From NCBI GenBank assembly GCA_028691175.1, contig JAQUZU010000078.1, positions 1 through 8,112 of the forward strand: a DNA stretch of 8,112 nucleotides. Reading direction: 5' to 3'. Source of the stretch: Candidatus Kapaibacterium sp. Its GTDB lineage: Bacteria; Bacteroidota; Ignavibacteria; Kapaibacteriales; UBA2268. This document shows positions 6,212 through 8,112 of this stretch, piece by piece. A program made the translations under genes and the position numbers. The notes beneath the pieces were generated by a model. That model did not search any database. It saw only the letters and a program-made list of their open reading frames with translations, and was not told the DNA's origin. The stretch's first letter is position 1. Every line of letters begins with the position of its first letter.

Positions 6212-7708
6212 ATGGCTTTAAGATTTATGACGGCAGAAGAAGCCGCTTCATATATAAACAATGGCGACAACCTGGCATTCAGCGGATTTACCGCAGCCGG
6301 TGCTCCGAAAGTAATTACAGTTTCACTCGCTGAAAAAGCAGCCAAACTCCATGCTGAAGGCAAGGAATTTAAGGTAGGAATGCTCACCGGTGCATCTACC
6401 GGCGATTCACTTGATGGCGTACTTGCAAAAGCAGATGCGGTCAAATTCAGAACACCATATCAGTCAAACAAAGATATGCGTTCGTCTATCAACGATGGTC
6501 GCGCTCCATATTTTGACCAACACCTTTCACACTTGCCTCAGAATCTTCGCTACGGATATTATGGTGGAATTAAATGGGCTATTATTGAAGCTGCAGACGT
6601 AACCGAAAATGGTGAAATCCTGCTTACATCAGGTGTGGGAATTGCTCCGACTGCTGTTAATATGGCAGAAGGAATTTTCATTGAATTGAACTCATATCAT
6701 CAGAAATCACTGCGCGGAATGCATGATTTATATACTCCGCTCGATCCACCATACAGACGCGAAATTCCAATCTACAAGGCTTCCGACCGTATCGGCGAGC
6801 AAATTTTAAAAGTAGATCCCAGCAAGATCCTCGGCGTGGTAGAAACCAATCATCCTGATGAAGTTGGTGCTTTTGCTGAAGGCGATGCAGTTACACAGCA
6901 AATCGGACAAAATGTAGCTAATTTCTTGTCTCACGAACTCAAAACCGGCTTTATTCCATCGTCGTTCCTCCCTATTCAGTCCGGCGTAGGTAATATCGCA
7001 AATGCAGTACTCGGAGCACTCGAAAAAGATAAAGCAATCCCACCATTTGAAATGTATACTGAAGTTATCCAAGATTCGGTTATCGGCTTGATGGAATCAG
7101 AAAAATGTAAATTTGCAAGTGGTTGCTCCTTGACATTATCTAAAACTGCTATGGACGAAATGTATTCGCATATCGACTTCTTCCATTCAAGAGTTGTATT
7201 GCGTCCGCAGGAAATTTCAAACAATCCGGAAGTTGCTCGCAGAATCGGTATTATTGCAATGAACACTGCACTCGAAGCCGACATCTACGGAAACATCAAC
7301 TCAACCCATGTACTCGGTACCAAGATGATGAACGGCATCGGCGGCTCCGGCGATTTCACCCGCAATGCTTATGTTTCAATTTACTCTTGCCCGTCAGTTG
7401 CAAAAGGTGGCAAAATCAGTGCCTTCGTACCAATGGTTTCGCATCTTGACCACAGCGAGCACTCTGTTTCAATCATTATTACAGAGCAAGGTATCGCCGA
7501 TTTACGCGGTAAATCACCAATTGAAAGAGCAAACACAATTATTGAAAATTGTGTTCATCCGGACTATAAAGAACAATTACGCGATTACATGAAAATTTGT
7601 GCTAAAGGTCAAACACCGCACAGTCTTGCCGCTGCATTCGGAATGCATACTCAATTCCAAGAATCCGGCGACATGCGCAACGTTGATTGGAGTAAATATA
7701 CAAAATAA
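6212..7708 (+). CDS. Succinyl-CoA:acetate CoA-transferase (acetyl-CoA hydrolase/transferase family)
   Basis: A 498-residue class I CoA-transferase of the AarC/Cat1/YgfH type, full length. Near the N-terminus are FSGFTAAGAPK (23-33) and TGASTGDSLDG (59-69). LPIQSGVGNIANAV (253-266) is the oxyanion/CoA loop. YTEVIQD (282-288) carries Glu284, aligning with the catalytic glutamate that forms the glutamyl-CoA thioester (E294 in Acetobacter AarC). MNGIGGSGDF (373-382) is the C-terminal CoA-binding motif, and TEQGIADLRG (424-433) is the family signature. The enzyme exchanges CoA between succinyl-CoA and acetate, giving acetyl-CoA and succinate. This can close a modified citric acid cycle or conserve energy in acetate-forming or propionate-forming metabolism; propionate could also be a substrate. 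AAAAGGA (6196-6202) precedes the ATG by 9 bases. It is a single-gene unit closed by the hairpin at 7747-7774. Confidence 0.92.
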   Translation: MALRFMTAEEAASYINNGDNLAFSGFTAAGAPKVITVSLAEKAAKLHAEGKEFKVGMLTGASTGDSLDGVLAKADAVKFRTPYQSNKDMRSSINDGRAPYFDQHLSHLPQNLRYGYYGGIKWAIIEAADVTENGEILLTSGVGIAPTAVNMAEGIFIELNSYHQKSLRGMHDLYTPLDPPYRREIPIYKASDRIGEQILKVDPSKILGVVETNHPDEVGAFAEGDAVTQQIGQNVANFLSHELKTGFIPSSFLPIQSGVGNIANAVLGALEKDKAIPPFEMYTEVIQDSVIGLMESEKCKFASGCSLTLSKTAMDEMYSHIDFFHSRVVLRPQEISNNPEVARRIGIIAMNTALEADIYGNINSTHVLGTKMMNGIGGSGDFTRNAYVSIYSCPSVAKGGKISAFVPMVSHLDHSEHSVSIIITEQGIADLRGKSPIERANTIIENCVHPDYKEQLRDYMKICAKGQTPHSLAAAFGMHTQFQESGDMRNVDWSKYTK

Positions 7709-7746
7709 GAAATGCAAAAAGAATTTGCTATAGACTATTTCATTCA

Positions 7747-7774
7747 ATATGGGCGGATATAAGTCCGCCCATAT
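7747..7774 (+). terminator. Hairpin terminator after the CoA-transferase
   Basis: ATATGGGCGGA (7747-7757) and TCCGCCCATAT (7764-7774) form a perfect 11-bp stem with a 6-base loop (TATAAG), the strongest hairpin in the window. CTTTAGTT follows, only a weak T-run. It lies 38 bases after the stop and 49 bases before the next start. Confidence 0.75.
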
Positions 7775-7823
7775 CTTTAGTTAATCAATTACTATTATAA
7801 ATAAGTCATTTAAAGAGGTTATC

Positions 7824-8112
7824 ATGAAAAAAAATTTACTCGCTGCGTTATTATTTGGTCTGTGTGCTGCAGCACCATCATATTCAGCAATAAAATTCGG
7901 TAGTGGCGACATTACCGCCGAACTAGGTGGATTTGTTCGAACCGACATTTTCTGCGATACTCGCGAAAACTTTGAAGTTCGCGATGGAAACCTTACCCTT
8001 TTACCGAAACCGGAAAAACTCGGAGAAAATAACGAGGATCTAAACGAAAATTTCCGCATGCACTTTTTATCTTATCTTACACGACTAACGCTTAAAGTAC
8101 ATGGTCCAAAAA
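7824..8112 (+). CDS. Outer-membrane porin-like beta-barrel protein, N-terminal part (3' end outside window)
   Basis: The frame starts at ATG 7824, 5 bases after AAAGAGG (7812-7818), and is open to the window edge, giving 96 complete residues. Residues 1-21 are a signal peptide (MKKN, then LLAALLFGLCAAAP, cleavage probably in SYSA). The mature part begins with DITAELGGFVRTDIFCDTR, an amphipathic strand pattern, then an acidic loop with LLPKPEKLGENNEDLNEN, then LSYLTRLTLKVHGP, a second strand ending in Gly-Pro. The sequence strand (GF-x3-D-x3-D-x-R), loop rich in D/N/E, strand (L-x2-TRL-x4-GP) is what DcaP/porin-like outer-membrane proteins of FCB bacteria show at their N-terminus. It would form a channel in the outer membrane. 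Only the first tenth to quarter of such a protein is visible, so substrate and exact family are open. Confidence 0.65.
   Translation, partial: MKKNLLAALLFGLCAAAPSYSAIKFGSGDITAELGGFVRTDIFCDTRENFEVRDGNLTLLPKPEKLGENNEDLNENFRMHFLSYLTRLTLKVHGPK

Noticed and set aside
7781..8059. Minus-strand open frame of 92 codons at the right edge
   Set aside because: It is antisense to the porin-like gene, which has a ribosome binding site, signal peptide and sensible composition; the antisense product is Ser/Phe-rich with no motif.

Overview
The window looks like chromosome from an AT-leaning (roughly 40% GC by eye) Gram-negative bacterium of the Bacteroidota/Chlorobiota (FCB) side of the tree. This rests on four things: an ECF sigma factor paired with a membrane anti-sigma factor lacking zinc ligands, a start-proximal promoter of the AACCTTT...GTCTAA kind, a succinyl-CoA:acetate CoA-transferase, and a short-leader outer-membrane barrel protein. 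Shine-Dalgarno sequences (AAAGGA, AGAGGA, AAAGAGG) precede most genes. That is less usual for classical Bacteroidetes and would fit a deeper lineage such as Ignavibacteria or Kapabacteria. The assignment is an inference; no rRNA is present.

Layout. Positions 1-3027 (+) hold the end of a family-2 glycosyltransferase, a GT-B family-4 glycosyltransferase overlapping it by ATGA, and, 13 bases later, a PLP aminotransferase of the methionine/kynurenine (YbdL-like) type; a hairpin terminator follows at 3043-3068. Positions 3081-5022 (+) hold a compact envelope-stress-type operon: predicted ECF promoter, ECF sigma factor, single-pass anti-sigma factor, and a small secreted Spy/CpxP-like protein whose gene overlaps the anti-sigma gene by 14 bases. 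A hairpin at 5051-5075 separates it from a convergent AcuI/YhdH-type acrylyl-CoA reductase (5081-6088, -). Divergent from that, across 123 bases, is the CoA-transferase (6212-7708, +), closed by an 11-bp-stem hairpin. The window ends inside the 5' part of an outer-membrane porin-like gene (7824 onward, +).

How the genes work together. The two glycosyltransferases are the tail of a surface-polysaccharide cluster; the aminotransferase is a metabolic neighbour. The sigma/anti-sigma/Spy-like trio is the most interesting unit. Its gene content resembles the Cnr (CnrH sigma, CnrY anti-sigma, CnrX periplasmic sensor) arrangement and suggests a cell-surface signalling module that regulates itself. 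The reductase and CoA-transferase both act on short acyl-CoA esters and may serve propionate/acetate metabolism, but they are transcribed separately. I saw no mobile element, CRISPR array, tRNA or rRNA. No gene-free stretch exceeds about 125 bases.
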